Source of the DNA: Pterobdella sp. o SKG-2022
Taxonomy: Eukaryota > Annelida > Clitellata > Hirudinida > Piscicolidae
Direction: 5' to 3'
Length of the DNA stretch: 64,000 bases
Assembly: GCA_964035795.1 (NCBI GenBank)
Contig: OZ038321.1
Coordinates: 20,834,283-20,898,282, forward strand
Shown here piece by piece: positions 12,250 through 23,740 of this stretch. Within the stretch, counting starts at the first letter, position 1, and every line of letters starts with the position of its first letter. The notes below the pieces were generated by a model. The model was not told where the DNA came from and made no database searches. It saw only the letters and a program-made list of their open reading frames with translations. Made by a program: the position numbers and the translations under genes.

Positions 12250-15200
12250 TTAATGTTGCTTGGCTAAATAGGCAGCGATTTTTGGATCTTTCTCAACTCT
12301 TTCGTACAATGCCTTAAGTTTGCAAGTTTTCTCTTGCCAGTCACAACCAGCATATTCCTTCAAGTTGCTAAACACTGAATAGAAATGCAATTCAGCAAGT
12401 GTCAACTGCGTGGGTGATTAAAAGACTAGTAATTTTACAAGTAGAAAAAATATATAGAAGTATAAAATACTACGAAATTAATTGCAATGTGATGATGTTT
12501 TTAGACTTATATCCTTTTAGTCATAAAACTAATATTGATTCAAATTTGGAATAGAATGAATAAATCTTAAAAAATATAATTGATTCAACTTATTTGTGGA
12601 TGAACCAGACAAAAAAAACTTCCATAACAACCACCTTATCAAGCACAAAATAGTTCTTGTCTCCAAGATACTTCTCCAGAAGAGAGATAGTGGAAGGAAT
12701 ATGCTTCTCCAACAGCTCTTTACCCAGTGGCCCCTGTGTATTTTAATTATTTTTTTAAATTTACAATGCTTTCATTATTAAAATTAATCATTTCTGTATT
12801 TCGTAGTTCAGAATCATTGTTAATAATAAAAAAAATAATGTACATTTATTTATTATCAAATGACTATTATAGAAAATTGATTGTTTTATAAAAGGGTTTA
12901 TAAAAACAGTTCAAGTTGAACAGATAATAAATATTTTGTAACGGAAAACATTAAATAAGAGAAATTTTTAATACATCTATTGAGAATCAAAAGCTATAAT
13001 ACATATTTGTATAATATCAGACTATACTACTGGAAAATAACTTATTAAAATTAAAAATAATAAAACAAGAAAAATTTTTATTACCAAAATTATTGGTATT
13101 ATTAAAAAAATAACCTTGACACTTTCCTCGTTAGAAAACTTGTACTTGACAACGTGATTTAAGAGGTTATCTATAGTATCTGTGATACTCTCGATCTGTG
13201 TGATGTGTGACAATTTATTAGTGCTTCTGGCGTTAAAATGAGGTCTTATATTTTTTAAAGCTAGCGTGATAATGAAAGTGGGTTCGATGCGTAATTATAC
13301 AAATATACACAGATAAGTTTACTAGATATTTAACCTTTGAGTTTTGTTAACACTTAAAAATCTCTAACTAGATTTGCTGTTTATATTGATTCGAGAGTTT
13401 ATATAAACTTGTGTTTCGTTTTATTTTTAAATAATATTGAAAAAACCTACTTGAAAAAGATTAAAAATGGCTATACTTATAAAACTCTTTAAACTTATTT
13501 AAAAAATTCGAAATGAATAAAAAAGGTCGGTGAAATTTTTTATAGGCTACTTGAATTAACATAGAGGTGAAAACTATATGTCATACTCTAGAGATTTTTT
13601 GTTAAGCTTATCCCATAATACTAATCCTGCCTCGCGTCAAGTGAAACGCCGAGCTTTTATTTAGACATTAGGAGTAATATATATAATAGTAATATGTTAA
13701 ATAAAAATATCAATAACTACAGTAAAAGTTTCAAAAATAATTGCAGGTCCAGCCAGAAAAAAGAAGAAAGATCTGAAAGAGTGGTCGAAAGGAAGGGCAT
13801 CCTTCAAGAAAAACTGCCACAAAGTTAATGAAAGTCCTTTTCGAGTCGGATCTTTGAATGTTGGTTCGATGAGGGGTAAGGCTTTTGAAGTGGTGGAAAC
13901 CATGTCGAGGAGGAGAGTCGATCTATTTTGTTTAAAAGAGATCTATGTTGTTTACAAGAAACTCGTTGGAAGACCAACCTTAAACTTATTGCAGGCAGAG
14001 ACTCGGTATAAGTATTTTGGTTGTGGAAATGATAAGGGCACTTGCGGTTTTAGGAATTCTACTGGCTGAGAAGTGGTGGGAGAAAGTGTTTGAAGTGATT
14101 AGAGTCTCAGATAGAATCATTCTCATTCGAATGGTGGTTGGATAAGTTGTGTTTGTTTTTGTGAGTGTTTATGCACCTCAAGCTAACCTTAGTGAGAGTG
14201 TAAAAGGTCAATTCTACTATGCGCTTCAATCCACCATAGCTAGAGTTTCATCTTCGGAACAGCTAATCATAAGTGGAGACTGGAATGGCCATATAGGATC
14301 ACACTCTACTGCTTTTGAGAATGTGCAAGGTGGACAGGCTTTGGGAAAAAGAAACCATGAAGGTGAAAGACTGCTGGAATTTGCTGTTGCCAATGAGCTG
14401 GTTGTTGGTAACTCCTGGTTCAAGAAGAAATTTAAACATCTGGTTACATACCAGTCAGAAGATTGTAAAACCCAAATTGACTACATATTGTATAAGAGAA
14501 GTTTTAGAAAAATGGTCTCCAACGTGAAAGTCATTGTTGGGGAGGAGTGTGCAACACAGCATAGACTGGTGGTCGGTGACTTCTATGGAGTTACGTACAG
14601 GTTGCCCTTGAGAAATCTTGTATGCTGACGACTTAATGGCAAGTGCTCAGTCCATGGATGAACTATAAGTGAAGTTGAGAACATGGAGGTCGGAGATGGA
14701 GAAAAAGGGGTTGAGGGTGAATATGGGTAAGACAAAGCTAATGGTTTCTGGTTCGAACCTTGATGTGTTGAGAAAATCTGAGAGGTATCCTTGTGGTGTA
14801 TGCCAAGCAGGTGTGGGTAAAAATGCTATTCAGTGAGGAGGTTGCAGGCAATGGGTACACAAGAAATGCAGCGGCATAAAAGGCCCTCTAATTTCGGATC
14901 TTCACTTCCGATGCGCTCGTTGCCTTGGTACAGCACGGCCTGTTGATGGGAGATTAGTAAAGGAAGTGATGATTGGTGATGAAAAACTAGAAATTGTCCC
15001 AGAGTTCTGATATCTTGGGGATATGTTATCTGCAGGTGGTGGATGTGAGCTTGCTTCAATAACACGTTGTAAGTGTGCCTGGACTTAATTTCGTCAACTT
15101 CTTCCACTCCTTGCTAATCGTCATTTATCATTATTGACCAGAAACCATGTATATTCAACCTGTGTCAAAAGAGCTATGTTACATGCTGCTGAAACATGGC

Positions 15201-17061
15201 CCATAACAGTTTCCACATTGAACCGCCTTAGACGAAATGACCTTGCCATGATTCGCTGGATGTGCAACATCAAAACGAATGATAGCGTTTGCTTTCACTC
15301 ACTCCTTTCAAAACTTGGCGTACGGGATGTTGAGGTAGTTCTTCGTACAAGCAGAATGAGGTGGTTTGGACATGTAGAGCGTAGCGTGGGTTGGATTTCT
15401 CAGGTGCGAAAGTTGGATTTAGATACTTGCAAGAAGCCTGGTAGGCCCAAAAAGACTCGGTATGAGCTCATATTGAATGATAAAAGAGAGCTAGACATGG
15501 TTTGTGCGGATCCACTCGATCGCTTTGAATGGAAAGGCCGACTTCGAGATAGAACTTTCAAAAAGCCCAACCCTTGGGCTATAAAAAGGATTTGATTGAT
15601 TGCAAATAATATTCTTGATAGTAACAAATAATTAGAGTTTCTCGAAAATTTTAATTTTGTGGAGACAAGACACAAAAAAAAATTATATCAAAAGTATAAA
15701 AAGTATCCCCAGCTTTCACTGAAAGAGCTAATAATGATGTTAGATAAACAAAATAAGTCTGCAACCAAAAAATGACAAAGAATTTGATAAAGGTTATGGT
15801 AACATATAATCAAGCCATAAAAAATAAAGAATTATTGCCAAAGATTAAAATTAATGGATGTGTAATAAGAACAGATAAAGTTGATAGAAAATGATTGTGA
15901 CAAAGTCCATACTATTAGATTCCTGCGTGTCTCAATATACATGCACTTTCATGCAACAGTGAAACAAAGTTATTTCAATTATAGACTATTAGATGTATTT
16001 CAATTACTTTAGTATGTATCCTAAAATGTATCCACAAGCTAAGAGCATGTATTGAAATCGTTAAAATTAGAATATATATAAACTAAGAATTTTAATATAT
16101 ATTTATATGAAATATGTATAACATGCTTTTCAAGCCTGAAAATTAAATTAATCAATTAAAAACGCTGTGAAGTTTTTAATCAAATAACCAAGCCTCACAA
16201 ATGTTTAAAATCCCCATCAAAAGAGTGTATTATAGTAATTAATTTAAGTTATTCAAAAGGGAAATTAAGCTACCTGGGCCTGTTGAAAGCTGCTGCTACC
16301 CAGAAGACCACCCTCTCTGGCTACAAACCTACCAAATTGTTGGTTATGTCTCAGAAGTGTATCATTTGATGCAGCCTTATATCAATCATTAACAGTATAG
16401 AATCTAGTTTATTTTAAAATTTTGATAACAGTATGTGAATGCATATGAAGCACTTTTTAAAATTGAAAACACAATTCAAACTGTCTTTAAGCTAACAGCA
16501 TATGAATAAATTAGTTATTTAAAAATACAGTTGGCAGTTTAAAATTGAAATATCACTTTAACTATTTTAAGGTTATAGATAATTTCTTTTCAAAACACTT
16601 CATAGAAAATGAATGGTTATATGTTGAAAATAAACAAAATGATTCTTAGAGGTAAAAAAATCATATTATGAAACTTTTAAAGTATACATAGAAGCTTTTA
16701 GGTACCTAGCAATAGCTGAGCTCTCACTCAATATTTTCCCATCAACTTCCAATGCTGGCAATTGCCCAGAAGGAATTTCTGCAAATATATTAAATGCATA
16801 CAGGAATATTTCAAAAGTTAAATTCTACATAAATATTAATAAGTTATATTTTGATGATTAGTTTTTATACACTATAAAAAGTTAAATCTTAAAATAAAAT
16901 ACAATATTTATATTTGATTTCTACTAACTGGGTTTGAGAGCTGGCCAATCTTCAAAGGATACTCTAAAATCTTCAAAAGGAATTCCAGCAAGAGTGAAAG
17001 CCAATCTAGTGGTTTCTCCTTTGCCTCTCAAATTGAAGTAGATGAGTTTGTAGGAAGGCAT
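12250..17061 (-). CDS. Sigma-class glutathione S-transferase (HPGDS-like), 198 aa
   Basis: CDS join(12250..12405, 12635..12733, 13115..13195, 16274..16328, 16706..16778, 16929..17061), minus strand. All six exons join in phase at GT..AG introns and give 198 aa, the usual length for this class. The N-terminal thioredoxin-like domain (1 to about 78) has MPSYKLIYFNLRGKGE with the catalytic Tyr8, then FEDWPALKP with Trp39 and Lys43 of the glutathione site, GQLPALEVDG with the cis-Pro (P52), and SESSAIAR with the Glu-Ser pair that binds the gamma-glutamyl group. The C-terminal all-alpha domain follows, with the hydrophobic-core motif DKLTLAELHFYS. Sigma GSTs are cytosolic dimers that conjugate glutathione to electrophiles; some isomerise prostaglandin H2. 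Which applies here is not decided. The third coding intron (3.1 kb) holds LINE B on the opposite strand. Confidence 0.93.
12961..13000. repeat. Single arm of the foldback/MITE-like family, in a GST intron
   Basis: TACATCTATTGAGAATC followed by AAAAGCTATAAT matches one arm of the elements at 44938-45035, 57190-57256 and 62357-62560. No opposite arm is found nearby, so it is a solo or decayed end. Confidence 0.45.
13740..15600 (+). mobile_element. Decayed LINE B with internal deletion, inside a GST intron
   Basis: Plus strand, opposite to the host gene. The APE-type endonuclease is readable from about 13850 to 14580 with two breaks: RVDLFCLKEIYVV, VSVYAPQ, SGDWNGHIG, TQIDYILY and ATQHRLVVGDF are its conserved boxes in order. 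At about 14590-14620 the frame jumps to the end of the RT core, LVYADDLM (catalytic YADD, with a frameshift), so nearly all of the RT fingers and palm are missing. Then come a zinc-knuckle-like CGVCQAGVG with downstream Cys and His residues, the segment from LHAAETW to RMRWFGHVERS, and a 3' end AAAAGGATTTGATTGATT. In-frame stops occur. It is a dead copy, related to LINE E at 57685-60560. Confidence 0.88.
15610..16270. other. Rest of GST intron 3, no further feature
   Basis: AT-rich intron sequence between the 3' end of LINE B and the GST exon at 16274. Nothing recognisable. Confidence 0.5.
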
Positions 17062-17074
17062 TGCGGATAGGTGT

Positions 17075-17258
17075 CTGGTTTAAATGCTCAATTCTTAAAC
17101 AATCTTAAACCAAACTTACTAATAAAAGAAAGAAAAAATTCGAAGTTAGAAATATAAATATAATTTTTGTAAATCAATGTATTTTATTTTAAAATCCTAA
17201 TTGATAATTTGAATAGAAAAATACACTTACGATTTTAAACAAGAAGAACAGACTGGAT
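17075..17258 (-). other. GST 5' non-coding exon and first intron
   Basis: The acceptor AAACCAG|ACACC places the start of the first coding exon at 17074, 13 bases before the ATG. A good donor ATC|GTAAGT ends an upstream non-coding exon at 17231. That exon likely starts at the initiator-like TCATCC near 17258, making it about 28 nt, with an intron of about 156 bp. Confidence 0.6.
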
Positions 17259-17278
17259 GAGAGCACAGTAAGTGAAGC

Positions 17279-17285
17279 TTATATA
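17279..17285 (-). promoter_or_regulatory. TATA box of the GST gene
   Basis: TATATAA on the minus strand, about 27 bases upstream of an initiator-like TCATCC (A near 17258), which is the standard metazoan core promoter spacing. It lies directly upstream of the short non-coding exon. Confidence 0.6.
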
Positions 17286-17289
17286 ACAA

Positions 17290-20200
17290 ATCAAAAATCC
17301 TAAAGCATGTCAGTCATATACGCAAGCTATGTTATATAACTAGTAATATTCCACAGGCCATAGTTAAAGCTATGAATGAAGCTGAAAAATGTGCTAAGAT
17401 TTTTTTCAAAGCAGTTAATTGTATAAAACACATAAAAAGGTTTCAGTTTTTTAAAATAATAAATTGACGTTCATTACATATGAAATAAAAAACTAAAAAA
17501 TCATATTATCAATAGGCAGAGATCTCGGAGATTATCATGAAAACTTTTTTATTAAATTTTTCAATTATATAAAAGTAAAAATAGATGCTCAATATATTTT
17601 TTTCATGTTTCGAGATCATTCACAGATTGTAAACAGAATGAAAATATGCTAACAGACCAATTGGAAAATGAAGTTTTCAAAAGCTATAAATTTTTAAAAA
17701 ATTTATTATGCTTTTGATGCACAAAAGATGAAAATTCACAAAATTTTCCTTTAAAATGAAGTTTGTACTGAAACTCTGGAAAAATGAATTTAAATATTTT
17801 AAAAGTGTGTAATTTTATATTTAAGAAATAAAAAGATTACAATGGGGCAAAATAAGATTATGAATAGGCTAATCTCCAGGCACTGAACAATATTTAAACA
17901 TAACTAACTCAATCAAGTTGGCATAATGCCATCAACAATAAATCTTTTAAGTTTGAATAAGATTTTCAGAAGATATATTATAAAATCTATAAAGTCCTTA
18001 TAAAAAGAACTAATTATCTGTATACACAAGTTACGAGCTCACGAAGAAAAGTTTTTCCTCCATCAAATTGGTATGAACTTAACAAAAAAAATTTAAATTG
18101 ATAAAATTATAAATTATAGTTAACTTTTAAAGTCCTTGGCTAAGGATATCTGGTTGGATATTTGTCGAGATGACAATATGTACCTGTTTCACAGTGCCTT
18201 TGCTATGGATTCAATATAAAGCGAACGTTTGAGTAAACAAAAAAGCTTTTTTTCAGTTTATGAAGAAATATTTTAAACCGTAGATAATGAAACAAAATTC
18301 AAACACGATAAAGCTTGAAACAGTCTTTTTTATAATAATAATAATAATAATATTTTCTACAGCGCCAAGGAAAGCAACTGAAACCCCACCGTGTCAAATA
18401 TTGTTAAAAGATAGTCTAAAAAGCCTTTTTGAGATGAGACTTTAAAGTGGATAATGATGTTAAGTTTGTAATGTCGGGTGTTAGAGGGTTACAAACAGCA
18501 AGAGACGCGTGTCTGAAACCTCATTCGGATAAATTATTAGTGTTACTATTCTTTATAAAGAGTGTGGCAGCTGACGATCGAAGCAATCTTGGGTTGAATT
18601 TTCTAAGAAGGAGGTTGGATAAGTATGAGTGTTTATTTTTGAACTCATCAAATTGACAACTGAGCAACTAACAAGACTAGGAACACAAAGTTTTGTGAGT
18701 GAGAAATGGATCATGAACATTCTTCGCTTCCAGATCAACTCACCAAAGAAAAGCCCAAACTGATGAAGCAACAGAAAATGAGTGATATATTTGAAAAAAT
18801 TTTTGAAGATCACAATGATTTGCTGAATACTCTAACATTAGTATACTAATGTTTTGAGAATTTTGCTTTTCGGGAATTTATGAAAACTCAGACAATTTTG
18901 ACGGGTTTTTGAAAGCCTGCGTAGTTTTTACTTGTATATTGAAAATCAAAATTTTGATAAACTTTTTTGAAAAAAAACTATTTTACCTAAATTAAGTATA
19001 CTATATATATTTTAACACAGAAAGTTTTTTGTTTGAGATTAGGCAAAATAATGAAGTTAATTCGATGTTTAAACAGTATGACTATGTCATACGGTTTAAG
19101 GTGTTGTCAAAAATATTAATAGAAGGTACAGTCCATGGCGGAAAAAAAAACAGACAACATCAGAACAGATAAAAACTACCATACACGAATGCTGGCTCAT
19201 GAAAGGGAGAAGAAAAAAAATTGATGTTGCAACCTTTCGCTTCAATGCTTTTTATTACTTTGTCTTGCTTATCGATTGCTTTTAAAATATACCTGGAATT
19301 TATTCAGTAGCATCTCATTTGAGCTTTTTATATTTTTTCAAAGTTCAGCAATGAATGTCAATTTTTTCAAGGGTAAGGGGATTAAAAGCATCAGTTTGGA
19401 TTTTAGTTTGATTTTCTTGTCTGTTCACGCCGGCTTGAGTCTGGCAATAACATTTTTTTATGCAGAGCTTGAAATAATAAAAAAGGGAACATTCATTATT
19501 GATTATTGAACATAAATTTAATCTGTTTAATACTCACAAGTTGTTTTCTTGTAGAGATTGAATATGGGAAAAAGTAAATTTACTCACTAGTGAAATATTA
19601 ATTTTTTAACTATGAATTTAAAAAAAAAAACAAATAATATTAATTATTTTGAAATAATTTGAAATAATATACTAATTTTTTAACTTGAGAATTATTTTAA
19701 GAATTTTTTTCCTATGTCGACGTAGGCTTCTTACGTCATCGGAACCTTTCATTTGAAGTTTTCGAATGTGTGAAATTAAATAAAAATGGATAATTTGCAA
19801 ATTCACAGCATATTGTAAATAATTTGGATAAAAAACTGTCAGTATGGAAGTAAATTTATTCTATGAGATGAAAAAGTTAAAGGTTTGTAGTTTTGTGTTT
19901 ATTTGGTAAATGGGATTTCATAGTATAGTATATATGTAATATTTAACACGAATTTAAAATTAATTCAATTGAAATTTAATTAAACTAAATTTTCAAAAAT
20001 TCCTAGTTTTTCAAGTCAGTTTAAATTTTTATCAAGCTTTGCTTGTTTTGACATAGCTTATTTTGCTCTCAACGTCATTGTTTTTAAAAATGTTATAACT
20101 TTATGTCTCATTTTACTGGTTAAAAGCGAAATTATTTCATACTTTTCTGTAAGGTTCTTTATATTTAATAAATATTCAATAAATTCATAATATTTCAATA

Positions 20201-20604
20201 GTTTAGTAATTATATTATGGCTAATTTTTTATTTAATAGACGAATTTTATAATTAATTTATTTTTGATTTTATTTTAACTTGTACATTTTAAAATTTTCG
20301 ATAGTTTTCTCAAATCGTTTATTTCAAAATTATTTATAAACTCTCAAACTTTAATTTTATATTCTGAATTGTATTTTTCTTGTTTATTTTAAATCTCTTA
20401 TTTCAGTGTTGTTTTGACTTGATTTTTAAAAATCGCTTATTGAACATTTTTCAATTTATTCAAGTTTTGCACTTTCAAATTTTCAATTTGTAACTTTAAA
20501 AATATTTATTTCACAAAATAATTTACAGTTAAATAAATCCGTTATTCCGTATTGATTTGAAAGTTTCTAGTTAAATATTCTTTCAATGTTTAATTTTTTC
20601 ATTC
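17290..20604. other. Intergenic AT-rich stretch
   Basis: No gene supported. Around 18440-18830 the sequence is less AT-rich (for example plus-strand frame VRGLQTARDACLKPHSDKL), which may be a worn transposon, but I cannot assign it. An (AAT)n tract of seven units lies near 18330-18352. Confidence 0.45.
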
Positions 20605-22280
20605 TTTTTGAGCTTTTGTCTCCACTTTATCCAGGCCCGTTAAACCCATTTCCTTGATTGCATTTTTTGTTACTGTGGCTATACAATAGGATTGGTCTTA
20701 TATAGATTTTATATATTCTAATTTTGTTGTTAAACTACATTCTTTCATGTCAATATTTTATGGTACTTAAGGGATGCTATATTTGCTTTTTGTAATCTTT
20801 CTTTCATTTCTAGTTCCGTGTTTATTTTTGTTCTTAACGTTATCTAAATTTGGCATATGAATTTTCTATCTTGTTTTGAAACGATGTGTAGCGCCATTAT
20901 CGAGTGAGTAAAAATTCTGGTCATCCGCATGCGTTATTTCCAAAATATTGTTGAAAGTGAGCTCTTCTCTAAGTGTTTCAGTAGCTTTGAACAGATAGAC
21001 AACAAAAAATATTAGAGAAAGGCTGTCTCCTTGTGGCACGCCTACATTGGTTTTCAGTGTCTTCCCACACTAGGTTTTTTAATTTTCACACATCTTTGCC
21101 GAGGCTATGTGGTATCTTATGTTCGTTTTCATCTAGAAGATCTTTCAAGATTTCCAAGCATATTTTTCGTAACAGTGTCGAATGTCTGACATATCTACTG
21201 ATAGGACAAAATGGTTCCGTTTGAAGTCTTCCCATTGACTTCGCAAAGCCTTCAATGTGTAGACATTGTCTGCTGTTGATCTGTTTGTCAGATAGGCTGA
21301 TTGTGATAACAATTCTTACAAAAAAAATGGTTTTTGGTTTATGAGGTTTTGGTATAAGGATTATAAGACCTTTGTTTATATCTTTTTCTTCATGAAACTC
21401 AAAAATTTTTTTTGAAAAGTTCAAACTTTGAAGCTAGAATTTCTGCAGTCTTTCACCATTTCAGCTGTTACTCTGTCAAGTCCTGCTGCTTTGCCATTCT
21501 TCAATGGCTTTCCTGTTGATGGCTTTTCCCACTTGTTCTAGTTTGCAGCAATTTTGCAATTCTTGTCTGCTTGATTTTATCCATTTTTATATATTTTTGA
21601 AAAAATTTATTTATTTTTTAGCTATTGGTTTTATTAGCCAGCTGAAGCTTGCAATTACTACTGTGATCAGTATCTACATCAGTGTTGTGACTTCTTGAAT
21701 TTAGGCAATTCTTCAATAATTTATTTTTTACTGTAATGTAATCTATTTGATTAAATATTTTCTTTGATTTTATTACTTTTCCCAAGTTGTGATGTTACAC
21801 TATTTTAGTAATTTAGTGTTGGTAGCTGTATGCTTTGCTTCCAACACTACCCCACTCAAAAAAAACCCTTTTCCATTAATGCTTTCTTTTCCAAATTTTT
21901 GTACCGAGCTGCCAAATTTAGCATTAAATCTTCTTACAATTTTTGACTTTTTCATGGCAGTTCTAACTCAATATTTCAAATCTTTTCAAGAGAAGTCAAT
22001 CTTCAGATCTTTATTTACTACAAGCCCTATGCCATGGTGTCATTTTTTTTACTGGCAGAGTCATAATGTAGTTTTCACTTTAGATTATTGAATCATTTTG
22101 ATCTTTTGTCTCCTGTATTTCGAGCAGCAAGAGATTCCTATTTACACACTTCATATATGGATTTTTTCTTCGAATCAATGTTTATTACTCGGACTTCGAG
22201 AGTGGCTAAGTTTATTCGTTTTTGCAATTTCATTTTTTTCTTAGAAGATTAGAAGGCTCTTAAGATCCTTGCGACGGAAT
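20605..22280 (-). mobile_element. Strongly decayed LINE C (endonuclease plus RT remnants)
   Basis: Minus strand, many frameshifts. From 5' to 3': an endonuclease remnant (HHGIGLVVNKDLK, IVRRFNAKFGSS), its end NQIDYITVK near 21750 and NTDVDTDHSSNCKL near 21680, then RT start AAGLDRVTAEMVKD (about 21450-21490), GLIILIPKPHKPKT (about 21330-21380), a GVPQGDSLS block near 21030 and a damaged YADD-like box (HADDQNF) near 20920. It is not a coding gene. It belongs to a family different from LINEs A, B, D and E in this window. Confidence 0.72.
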
Positions 22281-22329
22281 CATTAGTCGGCCATTAAAAA
22301 TAAAAAAATTTACCATTTTCGTTTACATT

Positions 22330-23740
22330 TCTCACTAAAATATTTCTCGATACATGCAAGACAATATATTCAGTCAATTGGATCGCACTATTGGGAATAT
22401 TACGTCATTCGTACGACCTGCCGTAATCATAAAAAAGCTCTTCATGACGGCAACAAAAAGTAAACATTAAAGCAAAACCTTAAGCTTAAAATTACTTTGG
22501 GAGTGACAAAAAGTGATGTACTAGCTTCACTATTGCTCAACTTGTTTCTGAACGCTATTTAAAAATAAAACGTTAGACTAACAAACACATTGTAGTAGAA
22601 TTATAAACATTAAAGCCGCTTTGGTCAAACTTGAACAATACGGAAGTGCACAACGGTATAAAGGCAAATGATAGGATTCTAATCAGCTATGATGCTTAAC
22701 CAAGTTAACCAATTATTTGAAACGTTTCGGTCTAAAATGAATATTGAAAAACGAAAAGAATGACGATAATTTCAGCAGAAAGAACTGAAACTTGAGCAAA
22801 CATTATTATAGGATGTCAAATAAGATGAAAAAATTCACGCTTTTAGGTTAAAACGGCGAGAAATCAACTTTCAATTGATATAATAAAAATCGGACAGTTC
22901 ATGGATCTGATTACTTCAGTTATGTTCTATGGTAGCGAGTCATAGGCTAATTCAATGACTGAAGATCGTTTTTTTATACTCATGCAAATCTTTTTTAGAA
23001 ATTATTTTTTTGAATAAGAAACACCGAATATGAAACCTTGCTGACAGCTATAGTGTTGCTTCACCCGTCTAAGTAGCTGGGGTTGACGGAAATCAGCCTA
23101 AATTGTTATTAATTGAAGCGTAATTTCTAAAATTGGAAATTTTTTCTAGGCCTCTAGCTGAGCTTACATCCAAAATCAATCTATCAAATTGAAAATCCAC
23201 TGTTTCCACACTTTGGCAGATTGTCTTGCCGTTGTTTACAATTACCATCCGTTAGCCAAATTAAAACAATACCAGAATGAATGTTTGTCGATACCTGCTA
23301 CTGAAGAATACTGTTATCGAGGTCTAAAAAGAAAAGCAGCCTTCAACTAAAAGCGTTGCGAGTTGCAAGAGGAAAAACAATAGCATTATGTTATCAACGC
23401 AGAGTTGAAAAGTCTAAATATAGTTTCGACTTAGAAAAAAAAGGTTCTAATGAGAAACAAATGGTGAAAAAAAGTAAATCTATAACTACACGAAGTGAAC
23501 CAACTTAAAGATATAGATGAGAAAGCCAAAAGATCTCAAAAAGATATAAGACGCACTCACTTTGATAAACTACTTTGATAATAAAGTGGGTTAGTGTATC
23601 ACATCAGACTACCTTACACAACTTTTTTAGGGAACATCGATTTGCCAATCTCTTAGGAAATAATACTTTATTTCCAGATATTTCCAGCAACACTTTCTGC
23701 ACAAGCGCAAACGTGCATGAATGCATCTGTTTATCTATCT
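22330..23740 (+). mobile_element. Strongly decayed copy of LINE D
   Basis: Several nucleotide stretches match LINE D at 54780-56500 in the same order: around 22400 (GCGTCATTCATAC-like, then CAACCTGCC-like), 22500-22560 (the GVKQSDILSPLLFNLYLNAI region), 22700-22770 (the LKIFGLKINIDKTKRMT region), 23600 (CACATCAGACTA) and the 3' end near 23720. It ends in a short TTTATCTATCTAC, the same type of tail as LINE D. No usable frame remains. Confidence 0.7.

Noticed and set aside
14740..14765. GGTTCGAACC as a tRNA B box
   Set aside because: It lies inside LINE B coding sequence and has no matching A box or cloverleaf.
18447..18656. Plus-strand 69-codon frame
   Set aside because: Possibly a worn transposon, but no catalytic motif or family resemblance strong enough to call.
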